Shown: piece by piece, positions 10,203-19,711 of the stretch
Layout: every line of letters starts with the position of its first letter
Position numbering within the stretch: position 1 is the first letter of the stretch
Assembly: GCA_946480695.1 (NCBI GenBank)
Contig: CAMLKG010000026.1
Location: forward strand, 1-64,000
Source: an uncultured Cellvibrio sp.
GTDB lineage: Bacteria > Pseudomonadota > Gammaproteobacteria > Pseudomonadales > Cellvibrionaceae
Direction: 5' to 3'
Length of the DNA: 64,000 nt
The notes under the pieces: generated by a model
Database searches by the model: none
What the model was told of the DNA's origin: nothing
What the model saw: the letters and a program-made list of their open reading frames with translations, nothing else
Translations under genes and position numbers: made by a program

Positions 10203-11138
10203 CTAGGAATTCGCCAGCAAGTAACCGAGCTGGCTGGCAGTCACTAAAAAAGGCCGGACAAGGTTGTTAACGCGAATTGCGTTGGGATTTACCAGGGGTT
10301 TGCCTTCCTTGCTGTTTTCCAGCAGGGCATCCAGGTCGGGAATATCGATTTCAATGCGCGCCAGCAGCAGGCGCGCGCCCTGTTCCAATTCATCGGCGGC
10401 CAATTGCGCACTGATGCCTTTGTCATCCAGGCAGTGCAGCAGGCGCGCGTGCAATTGCAATTGCGCACCGGCTGTTGCGTTGGCGGTAGTCACATCGCCA
10501 AGGTAAGTGCTTTCGGCAGCGGTTAATTCCGCCGGGGTTGCATCAACGATGGGGTCATGCGCCGCCCAGGGATGGAATCGGGTTTCCGCAACGGCGGGCG
10601 GCAGCTCGGGAACCAATTCCAGCAAAATGCTGTCGAGGGTGCGGCTCGGCTGTACCGCGTCGGTGCTTAAATTCAATTTGCGCGCCAGTACCGGCTGCAT
10701 ACCCACGGGTACCTCCTGGTGGCGCACAGTTACCTTCAGGTGCAGTACGTTGGTGGTGTCGTTGTAGCCTGAATAAAGCCGTGTTGCGCCCTGGGCGCGA
10801 ATCCAGTCGGCGAGGTCAATGCCGTAAGGTTCGCGGATCAGCACTTCGCGGCCCAGGCCATCGATGCCCACGCCTTGCCCCACCACCACACGGGTGGTAA
10901 CGGGATTTGTGACATTGATGTCGGCGGCGGGGGTGATGCCTACGCGCATACCCGCCAGGGTGCCGTAACCTTCCAGCCAATATTGGTGACGGTTAAGGCG
11001 GCGGCGATGGTAGGCTTGCTCATCGCGCGTGGCTTCAAGGCCCAGTAACATGCCCGCCTCGTAAGCGACACGGCGCAGGGGTTGCTCGAAGCTCGCATCC
11101 GCCTCCAGGCTATCGGTGTTTTCAGTGAAGTCGCTCAT
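10203..11138 (-). CDS. eCIS baseplate-associated protein (paralogue 3 of 3)
   Basis: 311 residues, essentially only the shared domain: YHRRRLNRHQYWLEGYGTL, GMRVGI, then VVVGQGVGIDGLGREVLI. This 'YHRRRL...GxGxVxGLEV...VxxGxAIDxxGR' arrangement recurs in eCIS and phage-like baseplate loci (family memory, not searched). As the shortest of the three paralogues it may represent the ancestral form. It has a GGAG ribosome-binding site 7 nt before ATG 11138. It follows the tail protein I gene by 67 nt, so it probably belongs to the baseplate. Confidence 0.8.
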   Translation of the reverse strand: MSDFTENTDSLEADASFEQPLRRVAYEAGMLLGLEATRDEQAYHRRRLNRHQYWLEGYGTLAGMRVGITPAADINVTNPVTTRVVVGQGVGIDGLGREVLIREPYGIDLADWIRAQGATRLYSGYNDTTNVLHLKVTVRHQEVPVGMQPVLARKLNLSTDAVQPSRTLDSILLELVPELPPAVAETRFHPWAAHDPIVDATPAELTAAESTYLGDVTTANATAGAQLQLHARLLHCLDDKGISAQLAADELEQGARLLLARIEIDIPDLDALLENSKEGKPLVNPNAIRVNNLVRPFLVTASQLGYLLANS

Positions 11139-11205
11139 TGTCTAACTCCATCGCTTATCAAAAACAAAAATGAATTCGTCATTCGCCCCGTCACCGTGCT
11201 GCGCG

Positions 11206-13638
11206 TTACTGGATACGCGAATGCACATCGCGCGGTGAAAACGCCGGCGGATTTTTTAATAAACCCTCGCGCCCCAACCAGGTATCGTCGAGCACCACGG
11301 GGCGCGCGGGTGGCTGCCGCTCCAGGAAGGTATCCACACCCAGCAGCGGTGCCAGCCCCAATACAAAGGGATGATCGGTTTCCACCAGGCGCCACTGCAC
11401 ATGGGCGGGCATTTCCTGTTCGAGCGTTGCCTGCACCAGGTCCTTGAAGCGGCGCGCATCGCCGTGCAATAACACCGTCACCTGGTTGGCGTAGCGATCA
11501 AAAAAATTGGCGACGATTTTTTTCTCGCCGGCGTTTGCCAAACCGGGCGCAAAGAGCGCAATAAATTCGCGCCGGTCTTTTTCCGCGAGGATCAAGCTAT
11601 CGCCCACGATGCTGTTGCCACTCACGCCGGTTCCCAGGGTGAGCGGGTGCTCTTCATCCTCCATTTGCACACCGAGGAGGGTGGCCATGGTGCGGCGCAG
11701 GCGAAAATTTTCGACCAGTACAACCTGGCCGCGCGCGACGGCGCCATCGGTGAGGATGTCCAGCGCCAATTGCACACCGTAGAGCGTGCCGCGCCACTGT
11801 TGCAGGTTGCCGCTTTCCATTAACCAGCGGCGTTGGCGCGCAACCGGCCACTGCTCGGGCAGGGTTTGGCCGAGGCATTGCGCCAGTCCGGGCAAATAGT
11901 CGGGTAAGGTGAATTGCGGGTGTAACAATAATTCGGCGCTGGCGATTTGCGCTTCAAGGGGCGTCCAGGTTGCTTCAAAGGCTGCCAATAGACGCTCGCG
12001 GAAATCGGCACCGTTCGCGGGTAAATTATCCAGCGCGGGGTTAACTGCGTGTTCCTGGCGAAAATGTTCGGGCAGGTAAGCTTCCTGGTAGGAAAAACGC
12101 GGGTAATAAATTTTCAGGGCGTGTACGGCGGGTGTGTGGCGACCATCGCTTTCAAACACCAGGGCCAATTGCAAATAGCGACCGGCCAGGCGGCGCACCG
12201 GCCCCCCACGGCGTTGCAACAAGGTTTCAAATAATCCGCTTTCGTTGGTTTTGGCTTCCACTACGCCTTTGCCAAAGGCCTGGTCGGAGCGGAAGGGGCA
12301 CCAGACCCAATCAGGTTGCTCGATGTAAGCGTTTGTTTCCTTATCCTCGGGATTGTTGTAAACCCTGGCAAACAAACGCAAGCGCGCGCCCGCGGGAATT
12401 CGGCCTTCCAGGTACACCCTGTGCCAGACCTGGTTGGGTAAGCCTGAGTCCAATTCGGCAATGCTGACCGGCTCAGCGTCCTTCGCGGCGCGAATGGTGT
12501 GATAACGCGGGCGCTGGAGCGCGTGTAATTCACGCGGGCGAACGGTGAAGCCAAGGGCTTCCTCTTCACTCCCGGCATCCACCCTGGCCTGGTAGCGCAA
12601 TACCCCGTCGGCGCTCGCGAGGAAACGCGGCTCCGCTTGTGACAGCATGGGATAGCGTTCGCGAATTAATAAACCCTCACCCCATGCCGCTGTGTCGGCG
12701 GTTGCCTTGTGCCAGCGCAATTGCACAACGGGACAATCGCGTTTTACAAAGGCGGTATCGGCTATTTCCTGTACCGGCATCAAGGCCAGGCGGCCGGAAC
12801 CCACCCAACCCATATCCACGGCAAAGGGCACCGCTTTATCCAGCGTGTAACGCCTTGCCTGGAGGCGATTGCCCGACCGCGGCAGGCTGACCACGGATTG
12901 CACAGTACCGGTGCCACTTGCCAGCAGGTAAATATTTTCGTCATCGCCACAGAGTGCCAGCGGCTGTTCCTGGTCGGTCAGCAATGCGAGCTTTTGTTCT
13001 GCGGCCGGCAGATCCACCGGGCGCAGGCCAAAGGTTTCCACGACGTGTAACGGGTGGGGATTTTCCGCCAGCGGTTCAAAGCGATCTATTTGCGGCTCAT
13101 AGGTATGCGGCAAGGGTTCGCCGGTACAGCGCATAAGCCGGGTGGTACCCAATACCCATACCACCTGGTCATTGTCGATCCACACCCGCAACGGGCGTTC
13201 GGGTAAGGCGACTGCCGCTTGCCAGCGTTTTGCCAAATGGAATACCAACACGCCTTGCCGGTGGGTATTGGTGTCGGCGTAAATGGCGGCGAGGCGGCCT
13301 TCGCGGTTAATGGCCAGGTCGATGAACTTGCCTTCCAGCGCATCCACCAATTCCAAATCGCCATCCTGCAAGGGTAAATAGCCGCGGCCGGAATTGTATT
13401 CGAGATAGGTTCCCCCCGAGTGGATGCGACACACTTGCCCATAGCGATCAAATACCAGGGGGGTTGCCGTTGCCAACCGCGCAAGGCTTGCGGTTTTGCC
13501 TGTGGTGGGCAAGCGCAATTCCTGGTTTTGGGCGAGCAGCAGCGCATGGCACTGGCTATGCCATTCCAACCGGTAGGAATCGAATGCAAATTCCCCGGGT
13601 TCGCGCAACAGAAAATAAGGCAGGTTATTGCTATCCAT
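11206..13638 (-). CDS. Phage tail protein I-like baseplate component (Afp12-region)
   Basis: 810 residues. The N-terminal ~480 residues contain repeated beta-rich, Gly/Asp-containing segments with propeller-like character. Residues about 530-700 contain a tail-protein-I type region (LPEHFRQEH, then LLAAFEATWTPLEAQIA, then a DYLPGLAQCLG stretch and GTLYGVQLALDIL), as in TIGR02242 proteins, which in P2-like tails join the baseplate wedge to the fibre. It lies directly downstream of baseplate J with a 12-nt gap, the usual J-I order. It is larger than phage gpI (about 180-200 residues), as is common for eCIS homologues. Confidence 0.8.
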   Translation of the reverse strand: MDSNNLPYFLLREPGEFAFDSYRLEWHSQCHALLLAQNQELRLPTTGKTASLARLATATPLVFDRYGQVCRIHSGGTYLEYNSGRGYLPLQDGDLELVDALEGKFIDLAINREGRLAAIYADTNTHRQGVLVFHLAKRWQAAVALPERPLRVWIDNDQVVWVLGTTRLMRCTGEPLPHTYEPQIDRFEPLAENPHPLHVVETFGLRPVDLPAAEQKLALLTDQEQPLALCGDDENIYLLASGTGTVQSVVSLPRSGNRLQARRYTLDKAVPFAVDMGWVGSGRLALMPVQEIADTAFVKRDCPVVQLRWHKATADTAAWGEGLLIRERYPMLSQAEPRFLASADGVLRYQARVDAGSEEEALGFTVRPRELHALQRPRYHTIRAAKDAEPVSIAELDSGLPNQVWHRVYLEGRIPAGARLRLFARVYNNPEDKETNAYIEQPDWVWCPFRSDQAFGKGVVEAKTNESGLFETLLQRRGGPVRRLAGRYLQLALVFESDGRHTPAVHALKIYYPRFSYQEAYLPEHFRQEHAVNPALDNLPANGADFRERLLAAFEATWTPLEAQIASAELLLHPQFTLPDYLPGLAQCLGQTLPEQWPVARQRRWLMESGNLQQWRGTLYGVQLALDILTDGAVARGQVVLVENFRLRRTMATLLGVQMEDEEHPLTLGTGVSGNSIVGDSLILAEKDRREFIALFAPGLANAGEKKIVANFFDRYANQVTVLLHGDARRFKDLVQATLEQEMPAHVQWRLVETDHPFVLGLAPLLGVDTFLERQPPARPVVLDDTWLGREGLLKNPPAFSPRDVHSRIQ

Positions 13639-13650
13639 AAATCAAGCCCG

Positions 13651-15813
13651 TTAGCACAATTGTGGCACCACCGGCGCCGGGACCACGCGGCTGCCTTTGG
13701 GCAAGGGTTCAAGTCCACCCGGTACACCGGGTTCGCCATTCGCGGTGGATGCACTCACACCCAGGAGTTCGGGCAATTGGTAGGCGGTGATCGGCAATGG
13801 CTGGTCCCTGGCGATGCGCTGCCAGCCCTTGTCGGTTTTCTGGAACAAGGCAATGGCTTTCACCGCTTTCACACCGGCGACGCGCGCCACCTGTGTCTGC
13901 AATTCATTCGCCTGCACATCCACGCCCATGGGCCAACCTTCGCCGCGCGCGCCGCCAGGCGCCAAGGGCCAGAGGTATTCAATTAACGCGGTTTCCACAT
14001 CGCGCAGGGTTTGTTGTTCGGTGGTGGAATCCACCACGTCCACATTCACACTGATCGCCAATGGAATAAATTGCGGGCTGAGCACATAGAGCTCGGTACC
14101 GATCACCAGGCGTTGCAACAAATAATCGTAAACATCTTTCAACAATCCCTTGGTGGGTTTGGGGGTTTGCGCCAGGGCGGGGTAGCGCGGCGGGATCACA
14201 AATACGCTGACCACACCTGGCACATTGTCGCGCAGGGTTTTCACACTGGTGCCGGGCAATAAGCCTTCCATGACTTCCGCGCGCGCCACCGGATTGACCG
14301 GATTGTTAACAGCGAGGAGTTGGAAATCCTGTTTGGTGACGGCGCGATTGCGGTGGGTGAGGAATTGCGGAATGCGGCGCTCGGCTTGCGCGACTGTTTC
14401 GGCATCCACACCGCCACTGCAGGGCCAGAGATGACGAACCGAAATGCGTGAGCTACCGCCGCTTAATTCTTTAATGGCGCCGGCGGGCAAATTACTGGCG
14501 CTGCCGCCACCGGCGCGATAACCGGCGGCGCGAATACGTTTGCCAACCGGAGGGCGCTTGCCGCCTTCGAGTCCATCGCCAAAATAAATTTGCCCGGTGT
14601 GCGGATCGAGTTTGTAAGCGCGCGCATCCGCACCCAGGTCCACCAGGAAATCCACGCGCTGCCAGGGCACCCAAATGCCGTCTTCTTCCACTTCCAGTAC
14701 CAGTGAATCGGGCTCGATAGATGTGTCCGGCAATGCCACCACCTGATCCGGCATACCGGTGCCCACACCGATGGTTAAATCCCGTTTCAGTGCCTGGCCA
14801 ATCACTTCCAATCCATTGACATCGAGATAACCCAGGGTGAGTAGCGGATCGTCCGGGCAACTCAACCGCAACCAGAATGCGACGCGCTCGCTGGTCAGGG
14901 GTTCGGGCAATTCGGGCGGCAAATCGCCCAGGCCGGCGAACATGGGATCGGCCACCGTCAATGAATCAAACAATTGCGCGTTGCGCGGCAAACGCAAACG
15001 CACCACACCTAATTGGCGGCCACCTTTTGTGGTATCGCTCACCACTTCCAGGGGCAGGGGCACCAAATCGCCGTCGTCATTTTGCGACAGTAATTCCCAG
15101 TGCAAACGGCGCGGGCTCAGGGCGCTGATCTGTTCCGCTTCGAGTTCATCGGCGGGCGCCAAACCTATATTGAGCGTGATGCCCGCCAACTGCTCGCGCA
15201 GCTCGCCCATTTTGCTGAGCAATGTTTTGGGGACGGTTAACGCGAGGTAGAAAAAACGATCCAAACTCTGTTCGAGGTTGAGGATTTCCTTTCCCGTTGC
15301 AAAATAACGGGGTTGGAATGGCTGGGGAATATCGCCTTTTTTCAAGCCATAGTGTTCCTGCAAATCCTGGCGGGTGAGCCCCATACCGAGCAGTTCATCG
15401 TCGGTCAGCAATTGCTTGATACCCACACTCAGGGCGAGTGGCGTCGGTTGTATTTCGCCCATGCCGGTAAAATCCTGGCTACCGGATTTTAATTGCACAC
15501 CGTCGCGCACCAGCGGGGGCAACACCAGGATCTTGGCGCCAGCGTCCAGGCAGACGAGGCCGCGCGATGGCCTGGCGTTGCGCAATGGAATTTGCAACAG
15601 GTTGAGCAGCACGCGCCGCTGGCGCTCGGGAATCAGGTTAGCGCGGTAGAGCATGGTTTCGGTAAACCAGGCGAACAGGTCCACCATCGCATTGACCGGG
15701 TCGCCCGGAGCAATCTGGGTGAGTTCCGGTAAATGGTTGGCAAGGCGGGCCTTGGCTTCTGCAACCAGGTCATCAAACCGGCGATCATCAAGGTTAGGTA
15801 TTGGTAATGGCAT
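13651..15813 (-). CDS. Baseplate assembly protein J family (Afp11-like)
   Basis: 720 residues. The N-terminus contains LTQIAPGDPVNAMVDLFAWF and the Leu-rich LLNLLQIPLRNARPS segment typical of putative baseplate assembly proteins (TIGR02243/gpJ). The C-terminal half contains RRIPQFLTHRNRAVTKQDFQ and a predicted ferredoxin-like J segment before VKAVKAIALF. This protein builds the wedge of contractile tails, linking gp25 to the tail protein I. It lies between gp25 (upstream) and the tail protein I gene. The ATG at 15813 has an AAGGATGG sequence upstream. Confidence 0.87.
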   Translation of the reverse strand: MPLPIPNLDDRRFDDLVAEAKARLANHLPELTQIAPGDPVNAMVDLFAWFTETMLYRANLIPERQRRVLLNLLQIPLRNARPSRGLVCLDAGAKILVLPPLVRDGVQLKSGSQDFTGMGEIQPTPLALSVGIKQLLTDDELLGMGLTRQDLQEHYGLKKGDIPQPFQPRYFATGKEILNLEQSLDRFFYLALTVPKTLLSKMGELREQLAGITLNIGLAPADELEAEQISALSPRRLHWELLSQNDDGDLVPLPLEVVSDTTKGGRQLGVVRLRLPRNAQLFDSLTVADPMFAGLGDLPPELPEPLTSERVAFWLRLSCPDDPLLTLGYLDVNGLEVIGQALKRDLTIGVGTGMPDQVVALPDTSIEPDSLVLEVEEDGIWVPWQRVDFLVDLGADARAYKLDPHTGQIYFGDGLEGGKRPPVGKRIRAAGYRAGGGSASNLPAGAIKELSGGSSRISVRHLWPCSGGVDAETVAQAERRIPQFLTHRNRAVTKQDFQLLAVNNPVNPVARAEVMEGLLPGTSVKTLRDNVPGVVSVFVIPPRYPALAQTPKPTKGLLKDVYDYLLQRLVIGTELYVLSPQFIPLAISVNVDVVDSTTEQQTLRDVETALIEYLWPLAPGGARGEGWPMGVDVQANELQTQVARVAGVKAVKAIALFQKTDKGWQRIARDQPLPITAYQLPELLGVSASTANGEPGVPGGLEPLPKGSRVVPAPVVPQLC

Positions 15814-15884
15814 ACTCGCATTCCATCCTTAAAGCGTTAAACGATTTATCATTCACCAGCGCGCCATTTCGGCCGCAAAAAAAT

Positions 15885-16277
15885 TTACAAACGACTTAAA
15901 TCCATTCCCAAACTGAGTTGCATGGGCTGTGGTGAATGACGCATCTGGTAACGAATAATAATTTGCACCTGGGTCAAGCTTTGCGGATCAGGCAACACGC
16001 TGACATCATCCACCTTGATGCGGGTTTCCCACTGCTCAATGGCTTTGCGCACCAGATTGCGCAGCAGTGTGCGCGTGGTTTCATTGTTGGGCTGGTGGAT
16101 AAAATCCAGCAGCCCCGCACCAAATGCCGGACGCATTACGCGCTCGCCGGGGCTGGTCAATAAAATATTGCGGATCACTTCGCGCACACTTTGGTCATCC
16201 TCCGCGTAAGCCAAGCGACCGTTTTCATCCACCCCCTCCAGGGGAAAGCTGATCACTGCTGGAATAACGGCACTCAT
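15885..16277 (-). CDS. gp25-like baseplate protein (Afp9-like)
   Basis: 130 residues, normal length for the T4 gp25/GPW family. The diagnostic core SVREVIRNILLTSPGERVMRPAFG is present at about residues 30-53, including the EPR-like 'GERxMxPxFG' motif, followed by a helical segment and a VQIIIRY beta strand. gp25 nucleates sheath polymerisation at the baseplate in contractile tails. A strong AGGAG lies 8 nt before ATG 16277. The preceding gene encodes the membrane-segment protein, with only 5 nt between them. Confidence 0.9.
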   Translation of the reverse strand: MSAVIPAVISFPLEGVDENGRLAYAEDDQSVREVIRNILLTSPGERVMRPAFGAGLLDFIHQPNNETTRTLLRNLVRKAIEQWETRIKVDDVSVLPDPQSLTQVQIIIRYQMRHSPQPMQLSLGMDLSRL

Positions 16278-16282
16278 CGCAT

Positions 16283-18004
16283 TTACTCCTTTTTAATGCT
16301 GGGGAAGGGCAGGCAGATACGTACCCAGGGCAACCAGAAAAAAATGATGTTCAACAGCGAAATCATGATCATCAGCAGGATCATCGCCACCAGGGTAATC
16401 ACCGGTAAGCTGAACGAACAAATCCACTGGATGCCCAGTTGCGGTACGTTGCCGGGAATGACATCTTCACTCGCGCCTTTTTTCAGGTTGAGCGCGTTCA
16501 GCAAACTGAACGTGTCCGGCGGGGTGACCATGCTCACGCCCTGGGCCATGCCTTTGCGTAAATCCGCGAGTGATGGCATTTGGATCAGGGAAGGGCGGCT
16601 GGCATTGGGATCAAAGGGCGCCGCCACGCGGAATTTTTCACTGCGCAGTTGTGCATCGCCCCACACAATTTCTTCGCCACCACACGCATTGCGCAGGCGA
16701 ATAAACGGCACTATTTGGAAAACATCAGCGCTGTCCTGGCCGAATTTGGGCAGCGGGATTTCCTTCACTTTGCCCACCACCTGGCCCAATACGCGCTGGT
16801 CGAGGTGATTGCGCAATTCCTGCGCGTCCGCCGGGGTTATGTACAGGGAGTAATCGCCCAATCCCGGAATAGGCTCCAGGGATTTTCCTTCATCCAGGCG
16901 CTTTTCCTGGGTGGCGATATAGTTCACCAGCGGATTTTCTGGCTGCGCGAATTTTTCGCCCAGCCAGGCGTAAAGGTTTTCAGGGTTATTAACGGGGGTG
17001 AAATTGCCGCGCGTAAAATCAGTGAAGCTTGCCGGGGATAATTTATTGCCGGCGGTTTCCACATAGAAATGCTGCTTCTCGGCCCAGGCCTGTAGCGCAG
17101 CGTTGTCATCCACTTGCTTTTCGCCGAGGTGGTAGCGGTTGACCAAATGTTTGAGTAACTCAAAAAATGCCGGGCTGGGTACCGACTTGTTAATCGGCCG
17201 CGCGCAATCCTCTTTCCATGTTTGGTCTACCTTGCCTGCCTCGGGTTTGAAACCAAAGGGCCAGGGCAATTGGGCTGCCGTTGTTTGGGAAAAATTCGCT
17301 AACGAATCCGCCGTGAAAGCGGCGGCGGCTTGTGTAGTTGCGGATTTTTTAGCAGCGGCTTTTCCAAGGGACTGGTGCAACATATAGCTGCCGCCCAGGG
17401 CGATGTAGCCAAAAATAATGGTGTGGCACTTTCCCTGGTGGTCATAGGTTTTTATGGCGTGCATCGGATGGGTCTGTTCGCCCGTATAGGTCAGTGCCAC
17501 CGGCGGCGGGGCCGCGCCGCGCAATTTCACCTTGGCTTTTCCACCCGGCTGGCAGCAGCGCCGGTTAACATCCGGATCGCGCAAACCCGTGGGTGTAGGG
17601 TGCCATCCCAGGGCTTTATCGTTTTCCAGCATCCAGCTTTGCTCCCCGGCGGGTGCCAGGCGGCGAATCACATAACCGGCCGAGGTAATTTGTTGCGGGT
17701 CGAGCGCCGGCCTGCCGGGGCGGTCGCACACCACTTCGCAGCTCACCAGGTAAAAACTCTTGTGCATGGGCAAGCGCAGCACCGGGTAGTCCTTGAATCG
17801 GCTGAAATTATCGTCAATTTTCCACTGGTAATTTTCGGCATCACCAAGGCGCTGCTGCTGCAAATCCTGCTGGAACAGGTTGGTAAATTCCGGCTCAAAA
17901 TAACGATGCAATTCCGCACCCTGTTGCTGCGTATGAACGCCCTGGGCCTGCGCATAAAAAGGCGCGCGCAATCGAACCGGATGGGGATGGGCCATTGTGT
18001 TCAT
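16283..18004 (-). CDS. Unknown eCIS protein with C-terminal membrane segment
   Basis: 573 residues; no family recognised. The first 500 residues are soluble, with a Cys pair in RRCCQPGG and an Ala/Thr-rich stretch near residue 225. Residues about 530-561 are almost wholly hydrophobic (VITLVAMILLMIMISLLNII core), followed by a basic tail ending SIKKE, so it should insert in a membrane as a tail-anchored protein. It sits between the spike (gpV) and gp25 genes; its start overlaps the gpV stop (TAATG), implying coupled expression with the baseplate. A membrane anchor or cell-envelope docking protein is one possibility; an effector is another. Confidence 0.8.
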   Translation of the reverse strand: MNTMAHPHPVRLRAPFYAQAQGVHTQQQGAELHRYFEPEFTNLFQQDLQQQRLGDAENYQWKIDDNFSRFKDYPVLRLPMHKSFYLVSCEVVCDRPGRPALDPQQITSAGYVIRRLAPAGEQSWMLENDKALGWHPTPTGLRDPDVNRRCCQPGGKAKVKLRGAAPPPVALTYTGEQTHPMHAIKTYDHQGKCHTIIFGYIALGGSYMLHQSLGKAAAKKSATTQAAAAFTADSLANFSQTTAAQLPWPFGFKPEAGKVDQTWKEDCARPINKSVPSPAFFELLKHLVNRYHLGEKQVDDNAALQAWAEKQHFYVETAGNKLSPASFTDFTRGNFTPVNNPENLYAWLGEKFAQPENPLVNYIATQEKRLDEGKSLEPIPGLGDYSLYITPADAQELRNHLDQRVLGQVVGKVKEIPLPKFGQDSADVFQIVPFIRLRNACGGEEIVWGDAQLRSEKFRVAAPFDPNASRPSLIQMPSLADLRKGMAQGVSMVTPPDTFSLLNALNLKKGASEDVIPGNVPQLGIQWICSFSLPVITLVAMILLMIMISLLNIIFFWLPWVRICLPFPSIKKE

Positions 18005-18654
18005 TACCAGATATTCCCTGCTCCAGGTGTATAGGATGTGCCGACCACCGCATTGGCAATCACCGTGTCCGCTTGCACAACGCCGCTGAAGCGCGACATG
18101 GCGGCATCGACATTGACCGTGCTCGCACTGATGGCAACACGCATTGCATTCACCGACACGGTCGCGCTGGAATTAATCGTCACTTCGGTCGATGTCAGTT
18201 TGATATTTTGCGCATCGCGCTTGATTTCAATTTCACCGCCATTGCCGTCAGTGATGGTGATGCTGTAACCCATGGGCGTTGTCAGTGTTACCGAGGGCCC
18301 GCCCTGGTCATTCATATCCAGGAGGGTGCCCGATGGCGTTTTCAGTAAATAATGGTCTTCAACGGTATCGGCTTCGCTCGGCGTGCTGCTCTGCCCGCTC
18401 CAGACGCTGCCCATCACCATGGGCTGTTCCGGCGTGATAAACGCCACTACCACCATTTCGCCCACACGGGGCACGCAGACCACGCCGTAGCCATTCCCGG
18501 CCGAAGGCACCAGCACGCTCGCCCAGATTTCCAATTGGTTTGCGTGCAATAACACCTTGATGCGGCCGCGATGGTCGGGATCGGCGTTGTCCATCACCTG
18601 TGCCAGGTGCAGGCTATGCAACATGCCCAGGGCATGGGGGTTCACCAGGCTCAT
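18004..18654 (-). CDS. Baseplate spike protein, gpV/VgrG C-terminal type
   Basis: 216 residues. An OB-fold region (DHRGRIKVLLHANQLEIWASV, GYGVVCVPRVGEMVVVAF, VMGSVWSG) is followed by a beta-helical, Thr/Val/Ser-rich tail with regular strands, as in phage gpV and the gp5 part of VgrG. It forms the puncturing spike. In Afp8/PVC8 and VgrG this part is fused to the gpD part; here it is a separate gene whose ATG (18654) overlaps the gpD TGA by 4 nt. No metal-binding PAAR-type tip is seen at its C-terminus. Confidence 0.88.
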   Translation of the reverse strand: MSLVNPHALGMLHSLHLAQVMDNADPDHRGRIKVLLHANQLEIWASVLVPSAGNGYGVVCVPRVGEMVVVAFITPEQPMVMGSVWSGQSSTPSEADTVEDHYLLKTPSGTLLDMNDQGGPSVTLTTPMGYSITITDGNGGEIEIKRDAQNIKLTSTEVTINSSATVSVNAMRVAISASTVNVDAAMSRFSGVVQADTVIANAVVGTSYTPGAGNIW

Positions 18655-19697
18655 GGCTGCCAATCCGGGCGATTGACTTTGAGGTGTGTCTCAAAGCCGT
18701 TGCTCACATCAAACCGGTGAATGCAATTCACCACTTGGTAGCGCCCGGCAAAACGCGGCGACACGCCGGTTAATTCAATGTCGCGACCGCTGGACAATGC
18801 CGCTTCCCCTTGCGCGCGAATATCGCCGCTGACGAAACGTTTTGCGGCGCGATTAAAATGCGCCTTTGCCAGATCGGCCGCTTCACCGGATGAGCGCGGA
18901 AACGGTTGCGGCACAATGTCCTCGCCCTCCCAACCCAAATCCGCCAGTGCGGCCGCCGCCGTTGTGCCGCTGGCACGGTTACGCAAAGCGTCGCTTTGCT
19001 GGCTGACCTCTTCATCGGTATCCAGGTTGTAACCCTTCACCTTGATGCCCAGGGGCTGATGGTTGAGGTCCGCGATCAAGCGAACTTTTAATGCGCTGTC
19101 CTGCGCGCTTAACTCAATGGGCTCGCTGTCCTCCTCTTCGGGTTTTACACGCAACCGGTCGCCCTGCAAGCGCGCGGCGACATCCAGGTTGCCGGTAATG
19201 CGCAATAAAAACGCGAGGTCACTTTCATTCAACTGGTGGTAAGTGGATACACTGCTCGACACATTCACATCGGCGGTTAGCCCGGCGCCGCTGGCCAGGG
19301 TATTCACCACCTCGTCCAGTGACTGCTCTTCAAAAACGCGGCTCTGGCGTTTGCGCGCCAAGCGATGCAATTTATCCTGCGCCAGCATCACCAACTGCGG
19401 CGCGCCTTCACCATAACGTTCTTCCAGGGCGGTGATTTCGCCACTAAATAAGGTTTTCGGATCATCGGTTCCCACGATGATGTCGATGGTTTCCCCCAAG
19501 GGGATATTGGCAAATCCGTAATCCATTTCCGCGTTGTCACCCTGTGCTATCCAGTTGGTTACCGTTAATTCCGCATGCGCCATGCCGCTCAGCGGCAAAT
19601 TAATGACCATGGCTGTCAATGCCTCTCCCAGATCGACATTCTCGCTACCCGCCACATGGATTTTGGGCCGGGTACTGACCAGGGCTTCATCCGTCAT
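18651..19697 (-). CDS. Phage late control gene D-like spike hub (Afp8 N-terminal part)
   Basis: 348 residues. Matches gpD/gp27-type hub proteins: early ELTVTNWI segment, LFSGEITALEERYGEG, QDKLHRLARKRQSRVFEEQS, then YHQLNESDLAFLLRI, and the C-terminal GVSPRFAGRYQVVNCIHRFD motif. It forms the hub joining tube and spike. The ATG at 19697 is chosen over an upstream TTG at 19715; GAGGA lies 11 nt before it. It is preceded by the 55-aa DUF5908-like gene and coupled to gpV by an ATGA overlap. Confidence 0.88.
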   Translation of the reverse strand: MTDEALVSTRPKIHVAGSENVDLGEALTAMVINLPLSGMAHAELTVTNWIAQGDNAEMDYGFANIPLGETIDIIVGTDDPKTLFSGEITALEERYGEGAPQLVMLAQDKLHRLARKRQSRVFEEQSLDEVVNTLASGAGLTADVNVSSSVSTYHQLNESDLAFLLRITGNLDVAARLQGDRLRVKPEEEDSEPIELSAQDSALKVRLIADLNHQPLGIKVKGYNLDTDEEVSQQSDALRNRASGTTAAAALADLGWEGEDIVPQPFPRSSGEAADLAKAHFNRAAKRFVSGDIRAQGEAALSSGRDIELTGVSPRFAGRYQVVNCIHRFDVSNGFETHLKVNRPDWQP

Positions 19698-19711
19698 TGC
19701 GCTGTGTATCC

